Shown piece by piece: positions 26,858-35,366 of a stretch of 64,000 nt of DNA. The notes below the pieces were generated by a model. It did no database searches, was not told where the DNA came from, and saw only the letters and a list, made by a program, of their open reading frames with translations. Numbering within the stretch: position 1 is the stretch's first letter; each line of letters opens with the position of its first letter. A program made the translations under genes and the position numbers. This DNA is from Paenibacillus antri (GTDB lineage Bacteria; Bacillota; Bacilli; Paenibacillales; YIM-B00363): assembly GCF_005765165.1 (NCBI RefSeq), contig NZ_VCIW01000009.1, forward strand, positions 168,095 to 232,094, read 5' to 3'.

Positions 26858-28741
26858 ATGTTGAAAACAACGAAACGCTTTGCGGCGCTGCTGATGTCGT
26901 CCGTCCTGTTCGCCTCGAGCGTGCCGGCGGCGTCCGCGGCCGACGCCGGCAAGCTGACGTACGAAGTGACGTATTCGGCCGAAGATTTGTCTACGCCGAT
27001 GGACTGGTACAACAGCGATTACTTCGACAACCCGGAGTACAAGGAAAATCGGTTCGTGCAATATTGGGTGGAAACGCCGATCGCTCCGGGAGGCCCCCGC
27101 GACACTGGCTTCTACATCGTCTATAACGAGGAAGGAATGAATATATTCTTCCAGTCGAACGAGCAGGAGCGGGAAGCGAACGGGGTATTGAAGAACAGCT
27201 CCCTCGAAATTTTCCTTCAGACCGGGCATGGCGATCTTCCCTACCATCAGATGATTATACCGACGAACGGCGGACCGGTCGATTATTTCGAATGGCAGAC
27301 GGAATACCGAAATAACCGTCCGTTGAAGGGCAACGTCACGGTCGTGAACGAGGAAATTCCGACGGGCTGGGGCACCGTGGTGCGGATCCCGTGGGAGACG
27401 TACTATGAACACGTCCCGTTGAACGGCGAGGATTGGGAATTCGCGATGATCCGCTGGTCGCCGTCCCATTCGCCGACATGGGGAGGACGGGTGCATCAGG
27501 CGGGCCGGTTCAACGTGCTCGACATCCAGGCGCCGACGGCGGAACAGCGGACGAACATCCAGAAGAACGTGATCCGGAAAGCGTGGGCGAAATTTAACGA
27601 AACGTCCGCGACGCTGCGCGCGACGTGGCTGAACGGAGACGCGGACGACGAGCGCTTCTTCAATCGGTATTTGCAGCCGCTGATCGCGGAGGGCGAAGCG
27701 AAGGGGGCGGAAATTTCGAATTTGGACGCGATGAGCGCGGCCGAGGTCGATGCGATGTACGCTCACGTCGACGAGTGGTTCGAGCTTCGGTACGACGCCG
27801 AGGACGCGCGGACGGCAGATTTGAAGAATCGATTTTTTGCCGAAAACGAAGCCCCGACGGTCGCCGACGTTACCTACTCGACCCTGAAAAACACGCCGGC
27901 CGCCGGCACGATCGTCGGAACGGATCCGGACGGCGGCGCGCTGACGTTCGCGCTCGGGACGGCGCCGCTCCACGGGACGGCGACCGTGACGGAAGGCGGC
28001 GACTGGACGTACGCGCCGAACGAAGATTACGTCGGAACGGACGCGTTCACGGTCGTCGCGACCGATGCTTCCGGCGAAACGGCGACGGCGACGGTGTCCG
28101 TGACGGTTCTCCGCGGTCCGGAAACGACGGCGTCGATCTCGCCCGGCGAGCCGAACGGCGGCGGCGGATGGTATACGTCGGACGTGACGGTCGCGCTGGC
28201 GACGACCGCCGACGATGCCGTCGGCGCGAACCGGACGGAATATCGGATCGACGGCGGCGACTGGACCGTCTATGTCGAGCCGATCGTCCTGACGGAGGAC
28301 GGCGCGCACGTCGTCGAATATCGCGGCGTCGATAACGCCGGTCATGTGGAAGCGACGCGAACCGCGACGATCGCCATCGACAAGAGCGCGCCGGAAGCGG
28401 CGGTCGTACTCGACGTCGCCGTGCTTTGGCCGCCGAACCATAAGCTGATGCCGATCCAGGCGACGGTGACGTCCGGCGACGGCGAAGGCGGCTCGGGCGT
28501 CGCGTCCGTCCGGCTCGTCTCGATTGCGAGCAGCGAACCGGACGAAGGCACGGACGGCGAAGACGTGCCGGGCGACGTCGCGGACGCGGAATACGGAACG
28601 GAAGATACGAGCTTCTCGCTGCGGGCGGAGCGATCCGACGGCGGAAGCGGCCGCGTCTACACGATTACGTATGCGATCGCGGACGTCGCGGGGAACGTAA
28701 CGACGGTCGAGGCGACCGTTACGGTCCCGCATAACCAATAA
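26858..28741 (+). CDS. Secreted CBM9-like protein with Ig-like repeats
   Basis: A 627-residue secreted protein with signal peptide (about residues 1-28, ending PAASAAD). Residues 35-240 resemble a family-9 carbohydrate-binding module (FVQYWVETPIAPGG, SLEIFLQTGHG, GRFNVLDIQAP). Then comes a helical spacer, a cadherin/Ig-like domain near 330-420 (ENEAPTVADVTYSTLKNTPA, TYAPNEDYVGTDAFTVVATD), an OmpL47-type domain near 430-510 (YRIDGGDWTVYVEPIVLTED, VEYRGVDNAGHVE) and a last Ig-like domain (AVLWPPNHKLMPI). It has no sortase motif. It likely holds a glycan for the glycosidase encoded just upstream. The ribosome site is AAGGGGGGATATCC. Confidence 0.82.
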   Translation: MLKTTKRFAALLMSSVLFASSVPAASAADAGKLTYEVTYSAEDLSTPMDWYNSDYFDNPEYKENRFVQYWVETPIAPGGPRDTGFYIVYNEEGMNIFFQSNEQEREANGVLKNSSLEIFLQTGHGDLPYHQMIIPTNGGPVDYFEWQTEYRNNRPLKGNVTVVNEEIPTGWGTVVRIPWETYYEHVPLNGEDWEFAMIRWSPSHSPTWGGRVHQAGRFNVLDIQAPTAEQRTNIQKNVIRKAWAKFNETSATLRATWLNGDADDERFFNRYLQPLIAEGEAKGAEISNLDAMSAAEVDAMYAHVDEWFELRYDAEDARTADLKNRFFAENEAPTVADVTYSTLKNTPAAGTIVGTDPDGGALTFALGTAPLHGTATVTEGGDWTYAPNEDYVGTDAFTVVATDASGETATATVSVTVLRGPETTASISPGEPNGGGGWYTSDVTVALATTADDAVGANRTEYRIDGGDWTVYVEPIVLTEDGAHVVEYRGVDNAGHVEATRTATIAIDKSAPEAAVVLDVAVLWPPNHKLMPIQATVTSGDGEGGSGVASVRLVSIASSEPDEGTDGEDVPGDVADAEYGTEDTSFSLRAERSDGGSGRVYTITYAIADVAGNVTTVEATVTVPHNQ

Positions 28742-28755
28742 GCGTTTCACGATTC

Positions 28756-28788
28756 GCAGCATTCGGCTTGGAGGAAGCCGGATGCTGC
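28756..28788 (+). terminator. Strong intercistronic hairpin, weak terminator
   Basis: A 14-bp stem (GCAGCATTCGGCTT with AAGCCGGATGCTGC, one T-G pair) closes a 5-base loop. No T-run follows, so it may protect the 3' end of the secreted-protein mRNA or partly stop transcription before the three following genes. Confidence 0.55.
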
Positions 28789-28815
28789 GATTCCGCGCGT
28801 CAGGAGGGAGTAAGG

Positions 28816-29946
28816 ATGAACGGCATCGCCATCGAAGACGATTACGCCGGCGGCAACATTCGCGTCATCGGGCAAGCGTCCGGCGTCGTCGCGCTCGAGC
28901 AGCAGCTGCGCGATACGTCGGGCTGGTGGTTTTACTGGAGCTTCGCGGCGACCGCCGCCGAAGCTCGCGCCGTCGCGTTCGAGTTCGCGAACGGCGAGGT
29001 GATCGGACCGTGGGGACCGGCGTACAGTCGGGACGGCATCGAATGGACGTGGCTCGGCGCGGACGCTTCGGGAAGCTCGCGGGCGTCGTTCGCGTACGCG
29101 TTCGAAGCCGGAGAGAAGGCGTACTTCAGCTATTGCATCCCGTACCAGCAACACCATTTCGAAACGTTCTACGCTCGCATATCCCCGCATCCGCTCGTCC
29201 GCCGGAAGGTGCTGGCCGTGTCCGAGCGGCTCCGCGCGCTGCCGCTGCTCGTCGCGGGGGACGCCTCCGCCGAGAGGCATATCCTGATTACGTGCCGTCA
29301 TCACGCGTGCGAATCCGTATCCGGTTATGTCATGGAAGGCTTCTTGGAGCATTGCCTACAGCCGCCTTATTCCCTGTTTCTTACGCAATGCAAACTCCAT
29401 TACGTACCCTTCGTCGATCTCGACGGCGCGGAACGCGGCGATCAGGGCAAAGGCCGGGCGCCTCACGACCATAACCGGGACTATACGGATCGTCCTCTGT
29501 ACCGCTCGACCGCGGCGCTGACGGCCTACGCAAGCGCCCTCCCCCTCGAGGTCGGCATCGATTTCCATAGCCCGTATTTATGGGGAGGCCGCAACGATCG
29601 ACCGTTCATCGTCAAGCGCCGTTCGCCGATGAAGGAGGAAATCGAACGGTTCGGGGCGCTGCTGATGCGCGCGACGAGCCGTTCGGAGGCGGCTGCGAAC
29701 GAACTGCGGTACGACGGGGCGCACGACATCGAGGCGGGCGAGGATTGGAATCAGCCGAACGACCGCACCTGCAGCTCGTTCTTCGAGCGGCGGGGCGCGC
29801 GGCTGGCGTTCTCCTTCGAACTTCCGTACTTCGGAGTCGAGGGGGGCGTCGTTACGCCGGATAGCTGCCGGCGGTTCGGCGCCGATTTCGCGGCGGCCTT
29901 AGAAGCTTATATGCTGGAAGGAGGAAGACACGATGAGGACCGGTGA
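28816..29946 (+). CDS. M14-type zinc carboxypeptidase-like protein
   Basis: A 376-residue protein without signal peptide. A beta-rich N-terminal domain of about 120 residues ([20 protein letters not shown]) precedes an M14-type peptidase domain: the HxxE zinc pair in [12 protein letters not shown], the region [11 protein letters not shown], the third zinc ligand in GIDFHSPY and a candidate catalytic Glu in FSFELPYFG near the C terminus. This arrangement is that of the cytosolic carboxypeptidases and M14-like deacylases. Its link with a glycosidase and an FAD oxidoreductase suggests amide hydrolysis on a glycan-derived or peptide-linked sugar. I chose ATG 28816 behind CAGGAGGGAGTAAGG. It overlaps the next gene by 14 bases. 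Confidence 0.82.
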   Translation: MNGIAIEDDYAGGNIRVIGQASGVVALEQQLRDTSGWWFYWSFAATAAEARAVAFEFANGEVIGPWGPAYSRDGIEWTWLGADASGSSRASFAYAFEAGEKAYFSYCIPYQQHHFETFYARISPHPLVRRKVLAVSERLRALPLLVAGDASAERHILITCRHHACESVSGYVMEGFLEHCLQPPYSLFLTQCKLHYVPFVDLDGAERGDQGKGRAPHDHNRDYTDRPLYRSTAALTAYASALPLEVGIDFHSPYLWGGRNDRPFIVKRRSPMKEEIERFGALLMRATSRSEAAANELRYDGAHDIEAGEDWNQPNDRTCSSFFERRGARLAFSFELPYFGVEGGVVTPDSCRRFGADFAAALEAYMLEGGRHDEDR

Positions 29947-31750
29947 GACGAAGCGGATAACGACGCAGCTGCTGATCGCGGGGGGAGGTTTCGCCGGCGT
30001 CGCGGCGGCGATCGCGGCCAGCCGGGGAGGCGCGAACGTCGTGCTCTGCCACGACCGCCCCGTATTGGGAGGGAACGCTTCCTCGGAAATTCGGATGCAC
30101 GTGTCCGGCTCCTCCGTCCGGGGCAAGGAGCTGGAGACGGAAGCGCGGGAGACCGGCATCGTCGAAGAAATCATGCTGGAATGCTCGGTACGGAATCCGC
30201 AGCGGAGCGCCAGCATGCTGGATTTGATCTTGTACGAAAAGTGCCGCGCCGAGCCGAATCTAACGCTCCTGCTGAATACGGCCGTCGTCGGCGCGGAGAT
30301 GGACGGAGACCGCATCCGACGCGTCCATGCCGTTCGGGAAAGCACGGAGGATCGTTTCGCCATCGAGGCGGAGCTGTTCGCCGATTGCACGGGGGACGGA
30401 CGATTGGGCTTCGAAGCGGGGGCGCTGTACACGACCGGCCGGGAAGCGGGGGACGAGTACGGCGAATCCGGCGCGGTTCGGGCCCGGGACGCCCGCCGCC
30501 TCGGGTCCTCGCTGTTGTTTACGGCCCGAGATACGGGGCGGTCCATGCCGTTCGTTCCCCCGCCTTGGGCCCGAAAGTTTACGGAGGAAGATTTGCGATT
30601 CCGGGACCACGGCAGTTGGGAATACGGGTATTGGTGGGTCGAAACCGGCGGAACGATCGACACGATCAAGGATAACGAGGCGATCCGAGACGAACTGCTC
30701 GCGATTCTGCTGGGCGTCTGGGATCATATCAAAAACAGCGGCAACCACCCGGAGTCGGAAACTTGGGCGCTCGATTGGTTCGGGTTTCTCCCCGGGAAGC
30801 GGGAATCCAGAAGGTTTATCGGCCGACATGTGCTGACCCAGAACGATATCGAGCGGGCGGTCGACTTCGAGGACGTCATCGCCTACGGCGGGTGGCCGAT
30901 GGATACGCATCCGCCCGCGGGCATCGACGCGAAGGACGAAGCGCCGTGCAGCCAGCCGTATACGCCGTACTTGTACGGCATCCCGCTGCGGGCGCTCGTC
31001 AGCAAGAACGTCTCGAATCTGATGTTCGCCGGGAGGAACGCCTCCGCGACGCATATCGCCTTCTCCAGCACTCGCGTGATGGGCACCTGCGCCGCGATGG
31101 GGGAAGGGCTCGGCACGTTCGCCGCGGTCGCGCTCCAGGCCGACAGGCCGTTGGAAGAAGCGTGGAACGACGGGGCGCTGATCCGCGCGGCGCAGCAGCG
31201 GCTGCTTCGGCAAGGCGCGTTCCTTCCAGGGAAGGTCGTGGAAGGCAATCTCGCCGCTTCGGCTCGCGTGACCGCCTCCTCCGAGCAGGCGCAAGGGCCG
31301 GCTTCGTGCGTCGTCGACGGGATGACGCGCGCGGTGCACGGCGAGCGGGGCGTGCGGCCCGATCTGCGGAAGCCGGGGACGCACCGGTGGATGTCCGATC
31401 CTCGGGATCCCGACCCTTGGCTGGAGCTGACTTGGGACGTACCGGTGCGGTTGTCCTCCGTTACGCTCGTTTTCGATACCGGGCTGCATCGTCACTTGTC
31501 CTTAACGCATCAAGATTCCCATTATCGCCGCATGTGCTGGGGACGTCCGCAGCCGGAGACGGTGAAGGACTGCCGCGTAGTCGCGAAGCTCGCCGGAGGC
31601 GCGGAGTCGATCGCGTCGGTTCGCGACAATCACCGACGGGTGCTGCGGTTCGACGTCGCGTTGGAAGGCGTGACCGCGCTTCGCATCGAGGGCATCCGCA
31701 CGAACGGTTTGGACCACGCTAGAATAATGGAGGTGATTTGCGAGGGATGA
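29933..31750 (+). CDS. FAD-dependent oxidoreductase, second paralogue
   Basis: A 605-residue FAD_oxidored-type protein. GGGFAG at residues 17-22 binds the dinucleotide, followed by [35 protein letters not shown] and [13 protein letters not shown], the same landmarks as the operon B enzyme at 14338. The C-terminal extension is shorter and ends in a discoidin-like module ([20 protein letters not shown]). It likely oxidises a sugar released or deacylated by the neighbouring enzymes. Start ATG 29933 lies inside the previous gene with GGAAGGAGGAAGACACG upstream. Its end overlaps the next gene. Confidence 0.88.
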   Translation: MRTGETKRITTQLLIAGGGFAGVAAAIAASRGGANVVLCHDRPVLGGNASSEIRMHVSGSSVRGKELETEARETGIVEEIMLECSVRNPQRSASMLDLILYEKCRAEPNLTLLLNTAVVGAEMDGDRIRRVHAVRESTEDRFAIEAELFADCTGDGRLGFEAGALYTTGREAGDEYGESGAVRARDARRLGSSLLFTARDTGRSMPFVPPPWARKFTEEDLRFRDHGSWEYGYWWVETGGTIDTIKDNEAIRDELLAILLGVWDHIKNSGNHPESETWALDWFGFLPGKRESRRFIGRHVLTQNDIERAVDFEDVIAYGGWPMDTHPPAGIDAKDEAPCSQPYTPYLYGIPLRALVSKNVSNLMFAGRNASATHIAFSSTRVMGTCAAMGEGLGTFAAVALQADRPLEEAWNDGALIRAAQQRLLRQGAFLPGKVVEGNLAASARVTASSEQAQGPASCVVDGMTRAVHGERGVRPDLRKPGTHRWMSDPRDPDPWLELTWDVPVRLSSVTLVFDTGLHRHLSLTHQDSHYRRMCWGRPQPETVKDCRVVAKLAGGAESIASVRDNHRRVLRFDVALEGVTALRIEGIRTNGLDHARIMEVICEG

Positions 31751-32520
31751 AGCATCTATCTTCGAATGCGGAGCAACTGTTAGCCGTTCCGGGGCTGATC
31801 GCCTTCTGGGACTTCCGCGAGGAAGCGGGGGCGGAGCGGGTTTCTCAAGGGCCTTGCGAATATCGGCTTGAAGAGAGGAACGGTCCGATCGAACGGGCGG
31901 ACGACGGCGTGTTCGGGCCGTATGCGGCGAACCTGCGCTTCGGCCAATGGTTCCGCATCCCGCGGGAACGATGTCCGGCGCTGAACCTTCATGGGCCGCG
32001 GGCGCAGCTGACCGTCGCCGCTTGGGTCAAACGGGAAGCCGTCGCTTACGACGGCTGCGAGGCGGTCGCCGGCTTTTGGGACGAGACGCGGCGGAAGCGG
32101 CAGTATTGCCTTTTTCTCAATTTGAAAATATGGAACAGCTCGCAGCAGGTGTGCGGGCACGTCTCGTCGGTCGGCGGACCGACGCCCGGCTATAAATATT
32201 GCATGGACGCTTCGATCGGCGGCACGCCGGTTCCGTTCGGGGAGTGGCGCTTCGTCGCGTTCACGTACGACGGCAAGGCGGCTCGGTCGTACTTGGACGG
32301 CCGTCTGGACGTGCGGGACGCGTTCAATCCGTACCCGTACGACGGGGGCATCTTCGACGGGGGCGAGGACGGCGCGGACTTCACGGTCGGCGCGGTGGAT
32401 CGTTCCGGCGAACCGGGAAATTTCTACACCGGCTTGCTCGGAGGGCTCGCCGTGTTCGACCGCGCGCTGTCCGAGGACGACCTTCGCCGGATGGCCGAGG
32501 CGACGGCGCAAATCCGATGA
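31738..32520 (+). CDS. LamG/concanavalin-like domain protein
   Basis: A 260-residue protein with no signal peptide, made of one jelly-roll lectin-like domain ([63 protein letters not shown]). Such LamG-type domains usually bind glycans; a cytosolic one is odd, and it may work with the operon C enzymes. The start is uncertain: TTG 31738 lies 4 bases after GGAGG, while ATG 31747 overlaps the previous stop as ATGA but is 13 bases from it. The end of this gene is followed by the operon C terminator. Confidence 0.8.
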   Translation: MRGMKHLSSNAEQLLAVPGLIAFWDFREEAGAERVSQGPCEYRLEERNGPIERADDGVFGPYAANLRFGQWFRIPRERCPALNLHGPRAQLTVAAWVKREAVAYDGCEAVAGFWDETRRKRQYCLFLNLKIWNSSQQVCGHVSSVGGPTPGYKYCMDASIGGTPVPFGEWRFVAFTYDGKAARSYLDGRLDVRDAFNPYPYDGGIFDGGEDGADFTVGAVDRSGEPGNFYTGLLGGLAVFDRALSEDDLRRMAEATAQIR

Positions 32521-32529
32521 ACGACGAAA

Positions 32530-32576
32530 CGGCCTCGATCCCTATGCGTACGGGTCGAGGCCGATTACTGGATATT
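32530..32576 (+). terminator. Terminator of operon C
   Basis: A 9-bp perfect stem (CGGCCTCGA with TCGAGGCCG), extended by an inner CCC/GGG pairing, is followed 12 bases later by TTTTTT. It also separates operon C from the convergent small gene on the minus strand. Confidence 0.8.
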
Positions 32577-32578
32577 TT

Positions 32579-32866
32579 TTAAGTTACAGCTTTAAGCAAT
32601 CGCTTGATTCGAAAGATGTCCTCGTCGTGCTCTTGGATTTTCTCCCGGACGTAGTCCATGCCCTCGTCGACCTTCTCGAAGCGAGCGTTCATTTCGGTTC
32701 GAACCGCTTGCAGTTCCGTTCGAACCTCTTGAATCTCCGCTCGAACCCCTTGAATTTCCGCTTTCAGTTCCGCTCGAAGTTCTTGGATTTCCTGCTTCAG
32801 ATCCTCATGGCTTTCCGCGATCGCTTGTCTGATCATCCGCACTAATTCCTGTTGTTCGCTCGTCAT
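32579..32866 (-). CDS. Small coiled-coil protein
   Basis: A 95-residue cytosolic protein that is almost wholly a heptad-type coiled coil. After MTSEQQELVRMIRQAIAES the chain repeats 7-residue units such as EIQELRAE, EIQGVRAE, EIQEVRTE and ELQAVRTE, visible in the DNA as near-repeats at 32700-32790. Similar small proteins are common next to DNA- or membrane-associated systems in Bacilli, but I cannot give a role. I chose ATG 32866; an upstream extension in the same frame has no ribosome site and poor composition. A TATAAT on the minus strand (32953-32948) is a candidate -10. Confidence 0.7.
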   Translation of the reverse strand: MTSEQQELVRMIRQAIAESHEDLKQEIQELRAELKAEIQGVRAEIQEVRTELQAVRTEMNARFEKVDEGMDYVREKIQEHDEDIFRIKRLLKAVT

Positions 32867-33051
32867 ACCGAGGTCACGCTCCTTTTCATCAAAATCATGC
32901 CCTCGGCATCCGCGCTGGGTTTGACGGTAAGGAACAGGGCTGACTCTATTATACTGCGGGAGGGAGGTTTTTTGTAGGCGCCGGGGTCGAAAAAAGTCGA
33001 TTCGGAACAATTTCCCTATGCGAGTTGTTTCCACTTTGTAGGTTTCCGCTG

Positions 33052-33060
33052 TGGTATAAT
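33052..33060 (+). promoter_or_regulatory. Extended -10 promoter of the exonuclease gene
   Basis: TGGTATAAT is a perfect extended -10 element, 47 bases upstream of the start codon. No good -35 box is present at 17 bases, which is usual for this promoter type. Confidence 0.65.
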
Positions 33061-33107
33061 GCTAGAAAAGCAGGCTTCCGTCTGCAAGCAAAGGGGAAGG
33101 TTTCTTC

Positions 33108-33971
33108 GTGTCCAATTCGTTGTTATTGGTCGACGGCATGGCGGTGCTGTTCCGCGCTTACTTCGCGTCCGCGTACGGCGGGTACGTGCGAAAGACGAAA
33201 TCGGGCGTGCCCGTCAACGCCATCCACGGCTTCGTTCGGTATTTGACCGATGCGGTCCGTACATACGAACCTACTCATGTAGCCGTCTGTTGGGATATGA
33301 GCAGCAAGACGTTCCGCACGGAGCGTTACGCGGCGTACAAGGGCAACCGGCCGGAAGCGCCGGACGATCTCATTCCGCAATTCGACCTCGTGAAAGAAGT
33401 CGTCGAAGCGCTGGACGTTCCGAACATCGGCGTGCTCGGCTACGAGGCGGACGACTGCATCGGCACGCTCGCGCGCAAGTACGGCGGCGAGATGGACGTG
33501 CTCATCCTGACGGGCGACCACGATTTATTGCAGCTCGTCTCGGAACGAGTCAAAGTCGTGATGTTGAAAAAGGGCTTCGGCAACTACGCGGTGTACGACC
33601 GCGAGGCGCTGCTCGCGGAGAAGCAGCTGACGCCGCCGCAGGTGATCGACCTGAAGGGGCTCATCGGCGACAGCAGCGACAATTACCCGGGCGTCAAAGG
33701 CATCGGCGAGAAGACGGCGATCAAGCTGCTGTCGGAGTACGAGACGATCGAGGGCATTCTCGCGAATCTCGACGCCTTGTCGGCTTCGGTCAAGAAGAAG
33801 ATCGAAGCGGACCTCGACATGCTGCATCTGTGCCGCGAGCTGGCTACCATCTATTGCGAAGTGCCGCTGACGTGCGAGATCGACGCTTGCCGCTGGGCGC
33901 CGGATCCGGAGCGCGTCGGGGCGAAGTTCGAGGAGTTGGAGTTCCGCGGTCTGCTGAAGGATATCGTGTAG
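33108..33971 (+). CDS. Stand-alone 5'-3' exonuclease (PolA N-domain type)
   Basis: A 287-residue flap-type 5'-3' exonuclease equal to the first domain of DNA polymerase I, without the polymerase part. Acidic metal-binding segments are visible: LLLVDGMAVLFRAYFAS at the start, GYEADDCIGTLA and LILTGDHDLLQLV, and the helix-hairpin-helix IGDSSDNYPGVKGIGEKTAIKLL. It would remove RNA primers and flaps or act in repair; a complete polA is presumably elsewhere. Translation starts at GTG 33108, 7 bases after AAGGGGAAGG. It has its own promoter and is not part of the sugar operons. Confidence 0.93.
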   Translation: MSNSLLLVDGMAVLFRAYFASAYGGYVRKTKSGVPVNAIHGFVRYLTDAVRTYEPTHVAVCWDMSSKTFRTERYAAYKGNRPEAPDDLIPQFDLVKEVVEALDVPNIGVLGYEADDCIGTLARKYGGEMDVLILTGDHDLLQLVSERVKVVMLKKGFGNYAVYDREALLAEKQLTPPQVIDLKGLIGDSSDNYPGVKGIGEKTAIKLLSEYETIEGILANLDALSASVKKKIEADLDMLHLCRELATIYCEVPLTCEIDACRWAPDPERVGAKFEELEFRGLLKDIV

Positions 33972-33979
33972 TTTTCCGG

Positions 33980-34160
33980 ATTGCACAACCCTTGTGCACT
34001 TTCAGCATTATGTATGTGCACATTCTGCACAGTCCCTGTGCAATTGCCGGCCGCCGGCGGCCTCACGGGTACGATTCACAGCCGGATTGTACAACCCTTG
34101 TGCACTTTCAGCCTCATGGCGGTGCACATTGTGCACGACTCTTGTGCAATCGCCGGTCGG
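33980..34160. repeat. Duplicated TGCACAA-palindrome region
   Basis: Two imperfect copies of a unit of about 75 bases (33980-34050 and 34093-34160) each start with TTG(C/T)ACAACCCTTGTGCAC followed by TTTCAGC, and each ends with a second palindromic block around TGTGCACATT and TGTGCAAT. The core is the inverted repeat TGCACAA-CCC-TTGTGCA. The two copies flank a GC-rich segment (CCGGCCGCCGGCGG). No open frame or promoter explains the region. It could be a structured RNA, a binding array for a regulator, or a dispersed genomic repeat. Confidence 0.75.
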
Positions 34161-34172
34161 TGCAGGTCCGTC

Positions 34173-34216
34173 AACGAAGAAGGAAGGCCCGGTCGCCCGA
34201 GCCTTCCTTCTTCGTT
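34173..34216. terminator. Bidirectional terminator-like 16-bp hairpin
   Basis: AACGAAGAAGGAAGGC pairs perfectly with GCCTTCCTTCTTCGTT across a 12-base loop. The T-rich arm could stop transcripts from the exonuclease side and, on the other strand, from the small gene ending at 34233. There is no true T-run, so efficiency is uncertain. Confidence 0.65.
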
Positions 34217-34232
34217 ACGCCCGTCCCGACGC

Positions 34233-34517
34233 TTAGATTTCGGCCTCGAACGCGCTTTCGTTGCCTTCTTCGTCGTGCGTCCGATGAGCGCCCGGAAATT
34301 GACGCGGCATTCCCTCGTGAAGCTCTCGGTTTTCGTAACTGAACCGGTTCGGCGACCGCTGGTCTTCGCGCCACGGTCCGCTCTTGCCGATCGATTCGAC
34401 GATCAGGCTCGAGCCGTACGGTCCTTCCGGAAACTCCTCGAAGGCGAGGTCGTTTCGCTGCGATTCCACCGTCGATACGTCGGTATATTCCGAGCGATCT
34501 TCCTTCAGAAAAGCCAT
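34233..34517 (-). CDS. Small unknown acidic protein
   Basis: A 94-residue hydrophilic cytosolic protein with no recognised domain (MAFLKEDRSEYTDVSTVES at the start, GPYGSSLIVESIGKSGPW in the middle, acidic tail ending SAFEAEI). Its start ATG has a perfect GGAGG 9 bases upstream, and that ribosome site forms the 3' arm of the terminator hairpin at 34521-34570. It lies downstream of the DUF3055 gene on the same strand, so its expression probably depends on read-through of that hairpin or on translation initiating there. Confidence 0.68.
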   Translation of the reverse strand: MAFLKEDRSEYTDVSTVESQRNDLAFEEFPEGPYGSSLIVESIGKSGPWREDQRSPNRFSYENRELHEGMPRQFPGAHRTHDEEGNESAFEAEI

Positions 34518-34520
34518 ACA

Positions 34521-34570
34521 AAAAACCTCCTTCCCGGGATTTCCTTATCGTGTCCGGGAGGGAGGTTTTT
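34521..34570 (-). terminator. Terminator hairpin containing a ribosome-binding site
   Basis: On the minus strand AAAAACCTCCCTCCCGG pairs with CCGGGAAGGAGGTTTTT around a 16-base loop, with one A-C type mismatch, and the second arm ends in a T-run. It would end the DUF3055 transcript. The second arm contains GGAGG, the ribosome site of the small gene that starts at 34517. Confidence 0.78.
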
Positions 34571-34579
34571 CATGAAACG

Positions 34580-34876
34580 TTAATCGTCGGGATACGAAAT
34601 CGGACCGACGATTTGCGACAGGAATTCGTGAAGCTCCTCGGCTTGCTCTTCGTTCAAGCGGAACCGGCGCTCCAGCAAGCCTTCTTCATCGAGGTCGTCC
34701 GGTCCGATAATGACGGAGATGCCGCTTTGCATGTCGATGATCAGCTTCTTGCCGTAGAATCGGTTCGTCGTCAAGATCGCGAGATCGAACCGGTTCAGCT
34801 TCGGCGTCACCATAGTGACGTAGCGCGTGCTCGTTTGTTCGGTGCTGTCCGATAAAAAATCGAAATCGTTCGACAT
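34580..34876 (-). CDS. DUF3055-family protein
   Basis: A 98-residue protein that matches the DUF3055 family of Bacilli: RYVTMVTPKLNRFDLAILTT, then FYGKKLIIDMQSGISVIIGPDDL, then a C-terminal acidic helix with LNEEQAEELHEFL. The function of the family is unknown; it is small, cytosolic and usually single-copy. The start ATG is 6 bases after AAGGAGGG. A good promoter lies at 34940-34968 on the minus strand and a terminator hairpin follows the stop. Confidence 0.88.
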   Translation of the reverse strand: MSNDFDFLSDSTEQTSTRYVTMVTPKLNRFDLAILTTNRFYGKKLIIDMQSGISVIIGPDDLDEEGLLERRFRLNEEQAEELHEFLSQIVGPISYPDD

Positions 34877-34939
34877 GGATTTCCCTCCTTCGGGAGAAAC
34901 TTTTGGGAGCCGTTCGGCGTATAAAACAGTAATTCAATC

Positions 34940-34968
34940 ATTATACCGGAGCGAGGCGGTTCCGGCAA
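34940..34968 (-). promoter_or_regulatory. Promoter of the DUF3055 gene
   Basis: On the minus strand TTGCCG (34968-34963) and TATAAT (34945-34940) are separated by exactly 17 bases, about 60 bases upstream of the start codon. Confidence 0.78.
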
Positions 34969-34992
34969 AGACGGCGGCGGGGAGGGACGCGA

Positions 34993-35202
34993 ATGCGAGG
35001 ATTGCACGCGATCATGCTGTGGTGGATGGATGTAATGGTAGCGGTGTTTATCGGGCCGGTCGAGCGAGGCAAGAGAGCTTGGAAGGTGCGCGAGATGGCG
35101 TCTCGCCGAGGCGTATACGCGCTCGGTTTCGCCGGCTTCGTCGTCGCCGCGGCCGCTCTATATACGATTATAGTAAGGTGGTCCGCACCGGGTTCGTATT
35201 AA
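34993..35202 (+). CDS. Small single-pass membrane protein
   Basis: A 69-residue protein with a hydrophobic start (LHAIMLWWMDVMVAVFIGP), a basic middle (ERGKRAWKVREMASRRG) and a clear membrane helix (VYALGFAGFVVAAAALYTIIV). No family is recognised. GGGGAGGG lies 7 bases before ATG 34993. The next gene on the same strand is separated by its own promoter and a hairpin, so this is probably a single-gene unit. The small size leaves some doubt. Confidence 0.5.
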   Translation: MRGLHAIMLWWMDVMVAVFIGPVERGKRAWKVREMASRRGVYALGFAGFVVAAAALYTIIVRWSAPGSY

Positions 35203-35224
35203 GTGTACGGTGGTAAAATTAGGC

Positions 35225-35253
35225 TTGTCAGCGCGTTCGGCGCGTGATATAGT
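35225..35253 (+). promoter_or_regulatory. Promoter upstream of the HRDC gene
   Basis: TTGTCA and TATAGT are separated by exactly 17 bases; the spacer contains the palindrome GCGCG-TTCGG-CGCG. The expected start near 35260 lies upstream of the terminator at 35281, so transcripts from here must pass that hairpin to reach the HRDC gene. Confidence 0.75.
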
Positions 35254-35280
35254 GAAGGCAATTGAACGTGATCGGCGAGG

Positions 35281-35318
35281 AAGCACCTCACTTACCTAGG
35301 TAAGTGGGGTGCTTTTTT
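35281..35318 (+). terminator. Strong terminator between promoter and HRDC gene
   Basis: A 15-bp stem (AAGCACCTCACTTAC with GTAAGTGGGGTGCTT, one wobble pair) with a CTAG loop is followed by TTTTTT. Because it starts about 20 bases after the expected transcription start, it can act as an attenuator or yield a very short RNA. Confidence 0.88.
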
Positions 35319-35366
35319 GTCGTCGTTCGATGATCATCATTTTCCTGGGAAGGGGAGTTTTGACGG

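Noticed and set aside
24965..28762. Very long open frame of about 1265 codons on the minus strand
   Set aside because: It mirrors the two secreted-protein genes on the plus strand, which have signal peptides, domains and ribosome sites. High GC at third codon positions removes stop codons from the opposite strand.
33059..34342. Long plus-strand frame overlapping the exonuclease gene in another frame
   Set aside because: The exonuclease frame has clear family motifs, a promoter and a ribosome site; the other frame is arginine-rich and runs into the palindromic repeat block.
34827..35216. A 129-codon plus-strand frame overlapping the DUF3055 start region
   Set aside because: It covers the promoter and start of the DUF3055 gene on the other strand, has no ribosome site and looks random; the shorter membrane-protein frame at 34993 is the better candidate.
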